Notes: generated by a model from the sequence alone, not told the origin. 64,000 nucleotides of DNA from Hyalangium versicolor (GCF_020103695.1 NZ_JAHXBF010000027.1:1-64000), one strand, 5' to 3'; shown: positions 43,758 to 52,574, numbered from the stretch's first letter. Numbers and translations: made by a program.

Positions 43758-44264
43758 GTGAGCACCCAACTGCAGGCCAAGGTTTCCGTGTCGAAGAAGG
43801 ACGTTCCCCCCGAGCTGGCGCAGAAGCTGTTCCTGGGAGAAATCACCCCCGGGCAGTTCCTGGGCATGTCCACCGAGCGGCTGTACAAGCTGGCGGGGAT
43901 GGGCCACGAGATGTTCAAGTCGGGCCAGCTCCAAGGCGCGCGAGACGTGTTCGAGGGGCTGGTGGCTGCTTCGCCCTACGACAGCGTCTTCCACTGTCAC
44001 CTGGCGGCAACCTACGCGCGGCTGGAGCGTTTCGAGGAGGCGAAGGCTTCCTATACGCGCTCGCTCGAGCTCAACATCGCCAACGTGGATGCGCTGGTGG
44101 GACGCAGCGAGCTGTACCTGCGGGAGCGGCAGCTGGCTGAGGCGCTCCAGGACATCCAGCAGGCCCTGAAGCTGGATCCCCAGGCTACCCGAGACACCAC
44201 GAAGCGGGCCCGTGCCACGTTGCAGATGCTCCAGAAGATGGCCGAGGGCGGCAAGGCGGCGTAG
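43758..44264 (+). CDS. SycD/LcrH-like TPR chaperone (class II type III secretion chaperone)
   Basis: 168 residues from the GTG at 43758, with GGAGG 5 bases upstream; the ATG at 43692 has no ribosome site. Length equals that of LcrH/SycD (168). LFLGEITPGQFLGMS leads into three TPR units: RLYKLAGMGHEMFKSGQLQGARDVFEGLVAASPYDSVFHCHLAATYARLERFEEA and onward, the same order and signature (GHEMFKxG, PYDSxFHxxL) as SycD-type chaperones, which hold translocators or needle-associated cargo in the cytoplasm. It follows the DUF1521 gene by 88 bases, so that protein is the natural client. No type III apparatus genes are in this window. Confidence 0.82.
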   Translation: MSTQLQAKVSVSKKDVPPELAQKLFLGEITPGQFLGMSTERLYKLAGMGHEMFKSGQLQGARDVFEGLVAASPYDSVFHCHLAATYARLERFEEAKASYTRSLELNIANVDALVGRSELYLRERQLAEALQDIQQALKLDPQATRDTTKRARATLQMLQKMAEGGKAA

Positions 44265-44331
44265 TCCCGGCGAATGGTGCGAGGCCATCGGCCCGGGTTT
44301 TGCGAAGGAGCCCCCGTGAGGGAGAAACGGA

Positions 44332-45813
44332 ATGGGCATTCGCAGAGGCGTGGCGGGGGCAGGACTCGCGATCATTTCATGGCTGGCGGTGGGTTGTGAT
44401 GACCGGAGCAGGACAGTCGACCCGCCGGTGAATGAGGGAACAGGTCCCACGGATGGAAACGAAGTTCCCTCGGAGACCCCTCCTGTTCCCCCAGAGGATG
44501 CGGGTACTTCACCTGGCTCCCCATCGGACGGGGGAGTAGGGACTCCCGATGCTGGCACGCCGGACGCGGGGACACCGGACGCGGGCATGCCGCCGGATCC
44601 GGGGCCATGGCCCGTGGAAGCGATGATCAACTACACGCAGTCCTTCGGGGTCGGCACACCGCAGAGCGTGGGGCTCGATGAAGGGCTGAACATGTGGTTG
44701 CTCGATGGCAACCGCATCGGCGTGCTGCGTCCGGGGGATACGGCTCCGACGTGGACCACGGGCGTGGGTCAGGCGCGCCAACCGTTCGGGAGGGATTCGC
44801 TGGCCATCGGCTCGACGGTCATCTGCGGCGGTGAAGCCGGGCGTGCGTACGTGGGGTATCGCGCCGCGGAGATGCAGCGGGCGGAGGGGATTACGCAGCG
44901 CACGTACATCCCTGGTCCCGGCGAGGCGAACTACTCGCCCGAGCGCTACGCCGAGTATCAGAAGGGAGATCTCGACGCGGTCCGCCTCCAACCGGATGGC
45001 ACCGTCACGCTCGAGGAGCACATCTGGCGCACCACGGGCGCATCGAACGCGGGCAAGCAGATAGGCATCCACAACACGAACGACTTCCACTACGAGGAGG
45101 ATCGCAGCATCCTCAACTGCGCGCGGGTGACGCGCGGCGCGAATCGCGGGGACCTCTACGTCACGACGAACCACGGTGTGACGCGCATCCAGGGGCTCAC
45201 GTACAACAGCCACCGTCACCCGGGGTGGTACCTCATCACCGAGAATCCGGACGGGACGAGGGACGAGTCGCTCCAGTGCCCACCGATGTATGGGCTGGGC
45301 ATCGCGCCGAACGGAGATGTGCTCGTGGCGAACGAGCAGATGCTCGGAGTGCTCATCCCGAGTGGGAACCTCGCGGAGTGGGACCGGGAGTACACGTGGA
45401 CGGGCCCGACGCCCTGGCGGTTCAAGAGCTTCAACGAGGTGCTCAACAGTCAGGCGTCGGATGACTACTGGCGTGCGTTCGAGCAGAGCACGACGGGCCG
45501 CTACTACCTGGGGAGCGCGGAGTTCGGCGTGTGGGGGATGACGCCGAAGTCCCGCTCCTCAGGTAGTTGGTCGAAGCTGGCGGGACTGCCGACGGATCGG
45601 ATCCTCGCGCTCAAGGCGACGGACGATGGTGCGCTCTACATCGGCACGAATGGCGCGGGTCTGTGGCGGCTGGAGTCGGACGGTCGGACGCTGAGCCAGG
45701 TGACGCAGGTGCCCGGGCAGCGCGTCCTGCAACTCGTCTACGAGCCCACCGTGACACCGAGCATGTTGCTTGTGCTCACCGAGCAGGGGCTGACCGTGCT
45801 CCGAGGGCCGTAG
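44332..45813 (+). CDS. Surface lipoprotein with PDAG-rich linker and propeller-like domain
   Basis: 493 residues. The signal ends LAVGC, giving a lipid-anchored protein. Residues about 25-95 are a flexible linker with (GTPDA)n repeats. The remaining ~390 residues show propeller-like strands (DEGLNMWLLDGNRIGVLRPG, GDLYVTTNHGVTRIQGL, YGLGIAPNGDVLVAN, GALYIGTNGAGLWRLESDG, LLVLTEQGLTVL) similar to two-component-regulator or NHL propellers. Function unknown. It follows the chaperone gene by 67 bases, but no link in function is evident. Confidence 0.78.
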   Translation: MGIRRGVAGAGLAIISWLAVGCDDRSRTVDPPVNEGTGPTDGNEVPSETPPVPPEDAGTSPGSPSDGGVGTPDAGTPDAGTPDAGMPPDPGPWPVEAMINYTQSFGVGTPQSVGLDEGLNMWLLDGNRIGVLRPGDTAPTWTTGVGQARQPFGRDSLAIGSTVICGGEAGRAYVGYRAAEMQRAEGITQRTYIPGPGEANYSPERYAEYQKGDLDAVRLQPDGTVTLEEHIWRTTGASNAGKQIGIHNTNDFHYEEDRSILNCARVTRGANRGDLYVTTNHGVTRIQGLTYNSHRHPGWYLITENPDGTRDESLQCPPMYGLGIAPNGDVLVANEQMLGVLIPSGNLAEWDREYTWTGPTPWRFKSFNEVLNSQASDDYWRAFEQSTTGRYYLGSAEFGVWGMTPKSRSSGSWSKLAGLPTDRILALKATDDGALYIGTNGAGLWRLESDGRTLSQVTQVPGQRVLQLVYEPTVTPSMLLVLTEQGLTVLRGP

Positions 45814-45860
45814 CAGGACTCCGTCACTGAGCTGCGCGGGCCAGGAGATGGCACAGGGCG

Positions 45861-45926
45861 GCGGGCTCGATTCCCGCCGCCTCCATCCCGAGAAGCCCAG
45901 CAATCTTAACGGGTTGCTGGGTTTTT
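45861..45926 (+). other. tmRNA (ssrA) 3'-end fragment with terminator, likely attachment-site remnant
   Basis: The bases at 45861-45885 form a T-arm (GCGGG-CTCGATT-CCCGC) plus a 3' acceptor strand CGCCTCC and discriminator A. The U at the position equivalent to 70 (within CCTCC) is the alanine identity signal found in tmRNA and tRNA-Ala. No matching 5' tRNA half exists upstream. A stem CCCAGCAA (45896-45903) / TTGCTGGG (45914-45921) followed by TTTTT makes a strong intrinsic terminator, as expected after ssrA. tmRNA 3' ends are common integration targets, and the integrase relic lies directly beside it. Confidence 0.65.
45896..45926 (+). terminator. Intrinsic terminator
   Basis: An 8-bp stem CCCAGCAA/TTGCTGGG with a 10-base loop followed by five T residues. 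It probably came with the tmRNA fragment but can now end transcription from the lipoprotein gene at 44332-45813. Confidence 0.85.
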
Positions 45927-46465
45927 ATGACCTTGAGAGCAACGCCCCGCATCGCTAGGTGTGCCGTAGGTCGTGCCAGACGATGAAATCCTCCGGGCGG
46001 CTGACTCCAGCCCTACGCAGCGCCCGCAGGAGCGGGAACTTGGTCATCCCAGCGGTGAGCGGGCGACCGTCCGGCAGGCAGAACACGTAAACGCCGCACA
46101 GGTGGCGGTGTCCCTTGAGTGCCTCCACGGAGTCCGATCAGCTCCCCAAGCCGCAGCCCCGTCCTGAGCGCCACGAGGATCAACGTCCGCCACTCAGGCT
46201 CAGCGGCGTTGATCAGGCGCTCGGCTTCCTCGAAGGAGAGGAAGTCAAAGGCGGGCTTGTCCTCTTGAACAGTTTGACGCGCGGGACGTGTTGGAGCACG
46301 CCCTGTTCCTGGGCCAGTGACAGCAACTTGTGCAGCACGGTCAGGACGCTGTTGATGGACTTGCGTGAGAGCAACTTCACCCCACCGGGGCCCTTGCGCT
46401 TGAGGAGGGTCGCCCGTGTGGGGGCTTCCTTCCGTGCTCGCGCACCCGAGAACTTCTTACGCATG
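45920..46465 (-). pseudogene. Decayed tyrosine integrase
   Basis: Read on the minus strand in shifting frames, the sequence gives a core-binding segment (LSRKSINSVLTVLHKLLSL), then KPAFDFLSFEEAERLINA and LVALRTGLRLGELIGLR (the first catalytic Arg box), then after a loss of about 50 residues ALKGHRHLCGVYVFC and VWHDLRHT (the H-x-L-R-H box), and finally LAMRGVALKVI. At least two frameshifts and two internal deletions are present, and the catalytic tyrosine region is missing. The 3' end runs into the tmRNA fragment. The N-terminal part beyond about 46465 is not recognisable, and the stretch 46466-46744 shows no gene. Confidence 0.8.
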
Positions 46466-46744
46466 AACGCTGTTGCGCATGTGCCTGATTCTCGGCAGCG
46501 GCCCCCATGAACTGATGGGGTTTGCCGAGGTGGAGCCGGGGCAGAGCGCCCCCGGGGCAAACACGGTGCCCCCCGGCCTGAGTGACACGCCCAAGTGCTC
46601 CGCAATCGCTCTCACCCCTCCTGCTCCCTTCACGTCCGCCAACACCCTGAAGCCTGCCTCTGGAGGAGGATATTTTGCCTATCCTCTCCTTCCGTACTCT
46701 GCTCTTCCCTGGACCTCTGCCAGTGACTTCTTCCAGGGAAGATC

Positions 46745-49700
46745 ATGAAACGTGCCTGCCTCTCGTGGAGCCTGCTCGCTGTTGCTGTCTGCTCTCTCGC
46801 CTGTGAAGGCACGCGCGAAGAGCCGGTGACGGAAAGGCAGACGGCAGCCGGGTCCCGTCTCGTGGATGAGGGACACACTCCTTCCTTCATGGCGCTCGAC
46901 GGAGGGGGTGTCCAGCTGAGCACGAACCTCATCCGGGGGACGGTCCGGTTGACCAATCAGAACCCCCTGATTGCCACCCTCCTGGCGGGGGATCCGTGGC
47001 ACTCCGGTTCTGTCTCCCTTCAGAGCACTCGCCCGACAGGCTATGTCGCGTCCAGCTCCGACGTCACCTTCACCAGCCCCGGCGAGTTCTCCTTCGAGAT
47101 GCTCGTGGAGGCAGGGGCGGGAGGGGATGACGGAGTGGCCTACGACATCAAGGCCTATCGAGGGAGCACGAGCTTCCAGAGCAACCTGTTTCCGATCTAC
47201 CGGGACGCGGTGGTCAAGCGGCCGGAGCTCCAACCCCAGCCTACCGAAGTCACGATGGAGAGATGCATTGGTGTCGTTCAGTTCCAGGCCGGAACGGATG
47301 CGACCTGCACCACTCCGGCGAGGCTGACGGGCTTGTCCACAAGTGGCGCCTTCGACGTCTACACCAGCCAGGACCGCTATATCGGCTACGTCCCCGCAGG
47401 CTTCCACGAGACTGTCACCGTCAACTATGGCGTCGCGACGAGCTCGGGCACGGTCTCGGGCTCCCAGCAAGTCTCGGTGAGCGCGGGCTGCGATGAGATC
47501 GTCTCGGTGTGTCTGCCCACCCCGCAGCCGCCGCCCCCCTCGGGGTATGGCGCTGTCGCGGGTCCTTGGGAGATCCTGGGAGAGCCGGCCTCCTTGTCTG
47601 GAAGGGTCTGGGCCTTCGGTGGGCCTGAGGGGAGAACCTGGTCCAGCCTGACCCGCGCTCCTTCTTCTCCAGAGAACAGCCCGAGCACATGGTGGAAGGT
47701 CTCGAACCTCCCTGCGAGCAGAACAGGAGGATATCAATTCGAATACAGCTTGAACATCGCGGCCAACCTTCGCTCGGGTCGGGAGCTCACCGATCTGACA
47801 TCTCCCTATCTCTGGGGTAAGGCCGTGATTGTGTCTGATCAGACCACGGTCGTCACCCAGGAGATCAATGGAGGGGTCCGGCATCCCTTTGTCATGCGGC
47901 CGTCCTACTTCCACGGCAAGGTCCGCCTCGCTGATCCGTATGTCGCCCTCCATCCCGGCGCACAGAGCTCTCTGGCGTCCCTGCTCTTCGCCTCTGATCA
48001 GGACGCGAATGCCGACGGAGCTCCCGATCTCGCCATTGCCAATGGGACCTGCATCAGCGCCGCGTCGGAGCGTGACTACGGGAAGAGCGCTGTCGGGCTC
48101 CTGAAGAGATACGCTCCGGAGCTCGGAGAGCTCTCGACGGACTATGAGCTGGTGCTCGCTAGTCCCTATGACGTTCCCCGGGGCTGGATCCAGGACTTTC
48201 TTCAACTGCGGCTGTGGTCCGAGCCCCTGGTCGCCAGTGCCTTCAAGACGCGCCCGGGGATGTATGACCCGGCTCGCTTCGTGAGTGGAACCCTGCAGCT
48301 GAGCCAGGCTCAGAACATCAAGCTCCTGGGGCCCTTGGAGCGCTACCGGGTGGATCATCAATATTGCTTCAACGAGCTCGAGATCAAATACTGGACGTCG
48401 CTCGGGCGCTTCTACAACCCGCGCACGACGGTGCAGGGTAACTTCACGGGCACGGACTGGCTGGGTCACTCGGCCAGCTACAAGGCGGCCGGTGAGTTCC
48501 AGGGGATGCCCGCCGTCCTGGGCTATCCTTCCCAGCCCTCCTATGCGCAGCCCAGCGGCACCACGCGAATGAGCCTGCCGCAGGGGACGTTCACGCTGTC
48601 CCCGAGCGCGACCATGGTGAACGACTCGGGCCAGGAGAACACCGCAAGCTTTGCGCCCATCTCGTTGACCCTGGGGTGCGGTCAGCGGCTCAAGGTCGTC
48701 CCCCCGCTCACGGTGTCGATCAACCCCATCGCCGGATGCGCGCCCTCCGCCGCCGCGAGCGTCACGGGCACCGTGAAAAGCACAGGGGCTGGAGTGGATC
48801 GGGTCTGGTACACCCTGAACGATGGCGAAGAAGTCACGCTCTGCACCCAGTGCGGAATCGACCCCTCCTTCTCCTTCTCCTTCCCGCTTCAGGCCTGCGT
48901 GAATGACATCAAGGTCTTCGCCTTCAGCGCGGGGATGCCTGAGCCGTCCATCGGATATCAGCAGACCGTCTGGGACGATCCCGTGGATGGTCCCAGCTGC
49001 GCGGATTCCTCCTGCGCCAACCGGCCGCCGGTGGCTCGCTGCAAGGACGTGACGCTGCCGCTGGCGCTGTGCAGTGCCGAGGGGACGCCCGTCAATGATG
49101 GCTCGTACGAGCCTGACACAGGGGACACGCTCTCGTGTGTTCAGACTCCAGGAGGCTCCTACGGAGAGGGGCCGCACCAGGTGACGCTGACGTGCACGGA
49201 TCGCGCGGGACTCTCCTCGTCCTGTGCGGCGACCGTCACCTGCTCCTCCGCTCCCTCCTGCCTCGAAGTCCGTCTGAGCGATTACAACCTCTTCCTGCTC
49301 GGTGACTACACTGGCGGACATGACGTGGCAGGCAAGGTGGCCGCTGGCGGCAACATCACCCTGACTGACTTCGCGGTGGGCTCGGGGCTTTCCGTGGATG
49401 ACGCTGCTCGGGTCCTGGTGGCTGGCGGTGACCTGAAGCTCTCTCGAGGGGCTGTCTTTGGCGATGCATGGCACGGCGGCAGCTATAGCGCTGACCCGTC
49501 CGTGATCTTCCCCCGTGGCGCTGCCTCCCAAGGAATGCCCATCGACTTTCCGGCCCGAGGTGCCGCGCTGCGAGCCCTGTCCGCTCGACTGGACGGGCTG
49601 ACGGCCAATGGGACGACCGTGTTCGAGCCCTGGGGCGGCATCATGCTGAGCGGCACGTCCTCCAAGGCGAACGTCTTCGACGTGGCCGCCAGTCGCTTCT

Positions 49701-50017
49701 CCGGCGCCAAGCTGCTGTCCATCAATGCTCCGGCGGGCTCTCTCGTGGTGCTCAACATCCACGGCAGCGAGGCCCTGTTCACCGGCTTTGGCCACTCATT
49801 CGGTGGAGGCATCGACCAGCACGGGATTCTCTATAACTTCGTGGATGCCACGGCTATTCACGCGCACGGCTATGGGTTCTGGGGAACGGTGCTTGCTCCC
49901 TATGCCCACCTCGACTTCAGCGATGGGAGCTGGGATGGCGGTATCTATGCTCGGTCCCTGTCTGGCAATGCCGAGGGCCATCTCAACATGCTGAGCGACT
50001 ACGACATCTGCCCGTAG
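46745..50017 (+). CDS. Large surface lipoprotein with C-terminal choice-of-anchor-A domain
   Basis: 1090 residues. The signal MKRACLSWSLLAVAVCSLAC is a lipoprotein type. The first ~230 residues include Ig-like strands (VRLTNQNPLIATLLAG, SPGEFSFEMLVEAG). The middle has Cys-paired domains (CVQTPGGSYGEGPHQVTLTCTDRAGLSSSC). The last ~250 residues, from SDYNLFLLGDYTGGHDVAGKVAAGGNITL to GFWGTVLAPYAHLDFSDGSWDGGIYARSL, are the choice-of-anchor-A domain seen in many large surface proteins of myxobacteria and Gram-positives. It likely serves in adhesion or the outer matrix. A long antisense open frame is a shadow. Confidence 0.87.
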   Translation: MKRACLSWSLLAVAVCSLACEGTREEPVTERQTAAGSRLVDEGHTPSFMALDGGGVQLSTNLIRGTVRLTNQNPLIATLLAGDPWHSGSVSLQSTRPTGYVASSSDVTFTSPGEFSFEMLVEAGAGGDDGVAYDIKAYRGSTSFQSNLFPIYRDAVVKRPELQPQPTEVTMERCIGVVQFQAGTDATCTTPARLTGLSTSGAFDVYTSQDRYIGYVPAGFHETVTVNYGVATSSGTVSGSQQVSVSAGCDEIVSVCLPTPQPPPPSGYGAVAGPWEILGEPASLSGRVWAFGGPEGRTWSSLTRAPSSPENSPSTWWKVSNLPASRTGGYQFEYSLNIAANLRSGRELTDLTSPYLWGKAVIVSDQTTVVTQEINGGVRHPFVMRPSYFHGKVRLADPYVALHPGAQSSLASLLFASDQDANADGAPDLAIANGTCISAASERDYGKSAVGLLKRYAPELGELSTDYELVLASPYDVPRGWIQDFLQLRLWSEPLVASAFKTRPGMYDPARFVSGTLQLSQAQNIKLLGPLERYRVDHQYCFNELEIKYWTSLGRFYNPRTTVQGNFTGTDWLGHSASYKAAGEFQGMPAVLGYPSQPSYAQPSGTTRMSLPQGTFTLSPSATMVNDSGQENTASFAPISLTLGCGQRLKVVPPLTVSINPIAGCAPSAAASVTGTVKSTGAGVDRVWYTLNDGEEVTLCTQCGIDPSFSFSFPLQACVNDIKVFAFSAGMPEPSIGYQQTVWDDPVDGPSCADSSCANRPPVARCKDVTLPLALCSAEGTPVNDGSYEPDTGDTLSCVQTPGGSYGEGPHQVTLTCTDRAGLSSSCAATVTCSSAPSCLEVRLSDYNLFLLGDYTGGHDVAGKVAAGGNITLTDFAVGSGLSVDDAARVLVAGGDLKLSRGAVFGDAWHGGSYSADPSVIFPRGAASQGMPIDFPARGAALRALSARLDGLTANGTTVFEPWGGIMLSGTSSKANVFDVAASRFSGAKLLSINAPAGSLVVLNIHGSEALFTGFGHSFGGGIDQHGILYNFVDATAIHAHGYGFWGTVLAPYAHLDFSDGSWDGGIYARSLSGNAEGHLNMLSDYDICP

Positions 50018-50190
50018 CCTGCCTCCACAGCCAGGGCTCGTGAACATCTCCTGCGCAAAGCTGTGACGCTGCAACCCAGCCCCATCCAGTCCAGCCTTGC
50101 GCCCCTTCGTCGGCTCCTACACCCTCCCCGCCTCAGGCGGCGCGCTCACTCTCCCCACACACGGCTCCACATGCCTGACGGGATGGAGCT

Positions 50191-50766
50191 TCAGGCCTGG
50201 CCTGTGACGCTGGGGCCACTGGGGAGGCGAGGTTCTGGCTCGCCGCGCGCGCGCGCTGCGGAGGCTCTGCGCACGCCCCGGCGCGCGGAGCGGAGCCAGG
50301 CGTCCAAGGACCAGAGCCCCGGCCCTGCCATCGTCAGGAACATCGAGGTCATCAACTGCGCGTAGTCCGAGCGTGTCTCGTGCATGACCGCCCAGAAGCC
50401 CGTCTGAGGAGGGGAGGGCGGTAGGGGCAAGGGCGAGTTCCCCAGGTACAGAGACACCTTCGTGGTGAGGATGGCCACCAGCATCTCCGCGATGAACGCC
50501 AGCGCCACTGGCCGTGTCAAGAGCCCGAGGATCAGGAGCGCGCCGCCGATGATCTCGAAGCCTCCAACGAAGGTGGCCGTGGCCTCGGGGAAGGGGAAGC
50601 CCAGCTTGGTGAAGCGCCCTACGCCTTGGTTGGTGTAGACGAACTTGAGGATGCCCTCGGAGAGGAAGACGCCTCCCACCATGAGCCGGATGAGGAGGAT
50701 GGCGCGGTGACCCCCGAGGGGGGGACGAAACAACCAGTTCTTGATGCGGTGGACGGTGTTCATCAT
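50191..50766 (-). CDS. DoxX-family membrane protein
   Basis: 191 residues with four hydrophobic segments: AILLIRLMVGGVFLSEGILKF, ATFVGGFEIIGGALLILGLL, ALAFIAEMLVAILTTKVSLYL and YAQLMTSMFLTMAGPG. The first matches the DoxX signature (RLxxGxxFLxxGxxKF). DoxX proteins are small inner-membrane subunits linked to thiol or quinone redox stress. An ECF-type promoter (GGAACG-N16-CGTT at 50815-50790 on the minus strand) is placed right upstream, the mirror image of that of the divergent sigma factor gene. Confidence 0.9.
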   Translation of the reverse strand: MMNTVHRIKNWLFRPPLGGHRAILLIRLMVGGVFLSEGILKFVYTNQGVGRFTKLGFPFPEATATFVGGFEIIGGALLILGLLTRPVALAFIAEMLVAILTTKVSLYLGNSPLPLPPSPPQTGFWAVMHETRSDYAQLMTSMFLTMAGPGLWSLDAWLRSARRGVRRASAARARGEPEPRLPSGPSVTGQA

Positions 50767-50789
50767 GTGTGTGTGACCTCCGCCGCCCT

Positions 50790-50864
50790 AACGTGGCACC
50801 CCTCCGGACCGTTCCATTCTTTTTCTCGTGATGGGAGTGGAACGATTCGCCAGGGCTCGCCGTT
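50790..50864. promoter_or_regulatory. Divergent, mirror-image ECF sigma promoters
   Basis: On the plus strand GGAACG (50839-50844), 16 bases, CGTT (50861-50864). On the minus strand GGAACG (50815-50810), 16 bases, CGTT (50793-50790). The two -35 boxes form the inverted repeat CGTTCCA...TGGAACG. GGAAC/CGT with 16-17 bases between is the usual ECF promoter form, so both the DoxX gene and the sigma operon are probably read by the encoded sigma factor. Confidence 0.75.
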
Positions 50865-50899
50865 GAGCCGAGGAAGGCACTCAATGGTATGCAGCCGTG

Positions 50900-51436
50900 A
50901 TGCACGCTTCGGACGGAACCGGGCGCAAGAGGGTCGCCGAGCAGGCGTTGGCGCACGCCGACGCGCTGTACCAGTTCGCTCGCTACCTCACGGGCAACGA
51001 CGCCGACGCCTCCGATCTCGTCCAGGAGGGCTTTGCCCGCGCGCTCGCCGGCTCCGGGCGCTTCACTCCTGGCACTCAGTTCAAGGCGTGGATGTTCACC
51101 ATCCTGCGGCACGCGTTCATTGATCTCTGGAGGAGGCAGCGCCATGAGGCGCGAGGCGCTGAGCTGCCAGAGGGACTCCCCGCGGAGCCCCCTCAGCCGG
51201 CGCCGCTCCGGGGTGACCCGGGACTTGAGCCCCTGCGCCACATCGTGGGGAGCGAGATCGAGGCGGCCCTGATGGCGCTCGGAGAGGAGGCTCGCTCGGT
51301 CATCCTGCTGGATCTGGAGGGCTTCACCGAGACGGAGATCGCCGAGATCATGACGTGCGCCGTAGGGACGGTGAAGTCGAGGCTCTCCCGAGCGCGGGCG
51401 GCCTTGCGCGAGCAACTACGAGACTACGAGAGGTAG
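50900..51436 (+). CDS. ECF-type RNA polymerase sigma factor
   Basis: 178 residues from the ATG at 50900 (a GTG directly before it is an alternative). Region 2 is ALYQFARYLTGNDADASDLVQEGFARAL with the TQFKAWMFTILRHAFIDLWRR core-promoter part; region 4 is LGEEARSVILLDLEGFTETEIAEIMTCAVGTVKSRLSRARAALRE. There is no sigma region 1 or 3. It overlaps no gene but is 3 bases from the anti-sigma gene, forming a two-gene operon that appears to drive itself through GGAACG-N16-CGTT. Confidence 0.95.
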   Translation: MHASDGTGRKRVAEQALAHADALYQFARYLTGNDADASDLVQEGFARALAGSGRFTPGTQFKAWMFTILRHAFIDLWRRQRHEARGAELPEGLPAEPPQPAPLRGDPGLEPLRHIVGSEIEAALMALGEEARSVILLDLEGFTETEIAEIMTCAVGTVKSRLSRARAALREQLRDYER

Positions 51437-51439
51437 CCC

Positions 51440-52264
51440 ATGGAATGCACCCAGGCGCGCGAGTCCCTCATGGATCTTCACCGCGGCAGGCTCGAGCCCG
51501 CCCAGCGGGCACAGCTCGAGGCCCATCTGGCCGAGTGCGCGGCCTGTCGCCAGGCCTCGGCGGAGGAGCAGGCCCTCTCGGAGCTGCTCACCTCCCGCTT
51601 GCCCAAACACCCGATGCCCTCTGCGCTGAGGGAGCGGCTGGGCGCCCTGGCCGCCGGTGAGGCAGAGCGCTCCCCGGCGCGAGACGAGCCCCGGCGGCGC
51701 CCTGCGCGCAGGCGAGGCCCCCTCGGTCTGGCGGCCCTCGCCGGGCTCGCTGCGGGCATGCTGCTGATGTTTGGGCTCACGAGCTGGCGCGGGAGCGGGC
51801 CGGGCTCTTCGCCGGGCGATGAGCTCCAGCGTGAGGCCGTCAATGACCACCTGCGGTTGCTCTTCAGCGAGCACCCGGTCGAGATCGCCAGTGGGGGCAT
51901 GCACCAGGTGAAGCCGTGGTTCGAGGGCCGCCTGGACTTCGCCCCCGTGCTTGGGTTCATGGGGGACGAGGAGTTCCCGCTCGAGGGTGGAGCAGTGGGC
52001 TACTTCATTGACCGCAAGGCGGCGGTCTTTGTCTTCAAGCGTCGGCTCCACAAGATCAGCCTGTTCGTGTTCCAGGACTCGGGGCTGTCCTGGCCTCGGC
52101 AGGCGGAGGCGGCTTCGGGCCTCGGGCAGAGCCAGGTGGTGACGATCCGAGGGTTCAACGTATTGATGTGGAGGCGCTCCGGTCTGGGCTACGCCCTGGT
52201 CTCGGATCTGGCCTCGGACGAGCTGGCGGAGCTGGGGCGTCGGCTGGCCGCGACGACCCCGTGA
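51440..52264 (+). CDS. Zinc-finger anti-sigma factor, membrane anchored
   Basis: 274 residues. The N-terminus MECTQARESLMDLHRGRLEPAQRAQLEAHLAECAACRQ is the ZAS/zf-HC2 fold (Cys3, then H-x3-C-x2-C). A hydrophobic helix GLAALAGLAAGMLLMFGL (about 97-114) crosses the inner membrane. The exposed C-terminal domain (about 130-274) includes HPVEIASGGMHQVKPWFEGRLDFAPVLGF, as in the RsiW/ChrR-like anti-sigma proteins that sense envelope or oxidative signals. Cotranscribed with the sigma gene. Confidence 0.92.
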   Translation: MECTQARESLMDLHRGRLEPAQRAQLEAHLAECAACRQASAEEQALSELLTSRLPKHPMPSALRERLGALAAGEAERSPARDEPRRRPARRRGPLGLAALAGLAAGMLLMFGLTSWRGSGPGSSPGDELQREAVNDHLRLLFSEHPVEIASGGMHQVKPWFEGRLDFAPVLGFMGDEEFPLEGGAVGYFIDRKAAVFVFKRRLHKISLFVFQDSGLSWPRQAEAASGLGQSQVVTIRGFNVLMWRRSGLGYALVSDLASDELAELGRRLAATTP

Positions 52265-52574
52265 GGGAGAGGATGACCCACTCGCGGCGCGCGGTGTGGA
52301 GATCAAACCGTGCGCCCTCGCGGGTCACGCCCTCCAAGAGCCCCAGCGCGGCCTCGAGCTGCGGCTGCAAGGCCAGCGCGCGTGGCGTGGGGGAGAGCCC
52401 GCGCCGGGTGCGCACCACCAAGGGATCGCCCAGCACTCGCCGTGGCCGCGCCAGCGCGTTGGACACTGCGGACTGGGTGACGTGCAGCCGGGCCGCGGCT
52501 CGGGTGGCGCTGCGCTCGGCGAGCACCGCGTGCAGCACCACGAAGAGGTTCAAATCGATGGCCGAGAGATTCAT
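52265..52574 (-). pseudogene. Truncated LysR-family regulator
   Basis: The start at 52574 gives MNLSAIDLNLFVVLHAVLAE followed by a normal LysR helix-turn-helix (SATRAAARLHVTQSAVSNALARPR) and linker (LALQPQLEAALGLLEGVTREGARFD). Likeness to the family stops at about residue 103 (TARREWVILS), exactly at the stop codon of the convergent anti-sigma gene at 52264; the frame runs on to 52155 as antisense of that gene. The ~200-residue effector domain is gone. A DNA-binding stub could still be made. Confidence 0.8.

Noticed and set aside
44551..44590. GACGCGGG-type repeat as a regulatory array
   Set aside because: It encodes a PDAGT linker inside the lipoprotein gene.
45861..45885. Complete tRNA gene
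   Set aside because: Only the T-arm and 3' acceptor strand exist; no D-arm, anticodon arm or 5' acceptor strand can be found upstream.
46679..49795. 1038-residue minus-strand open frame
   Set aside because: Shadow of the choice-of-anchor-A lipoprotein in a GC-rich frame.
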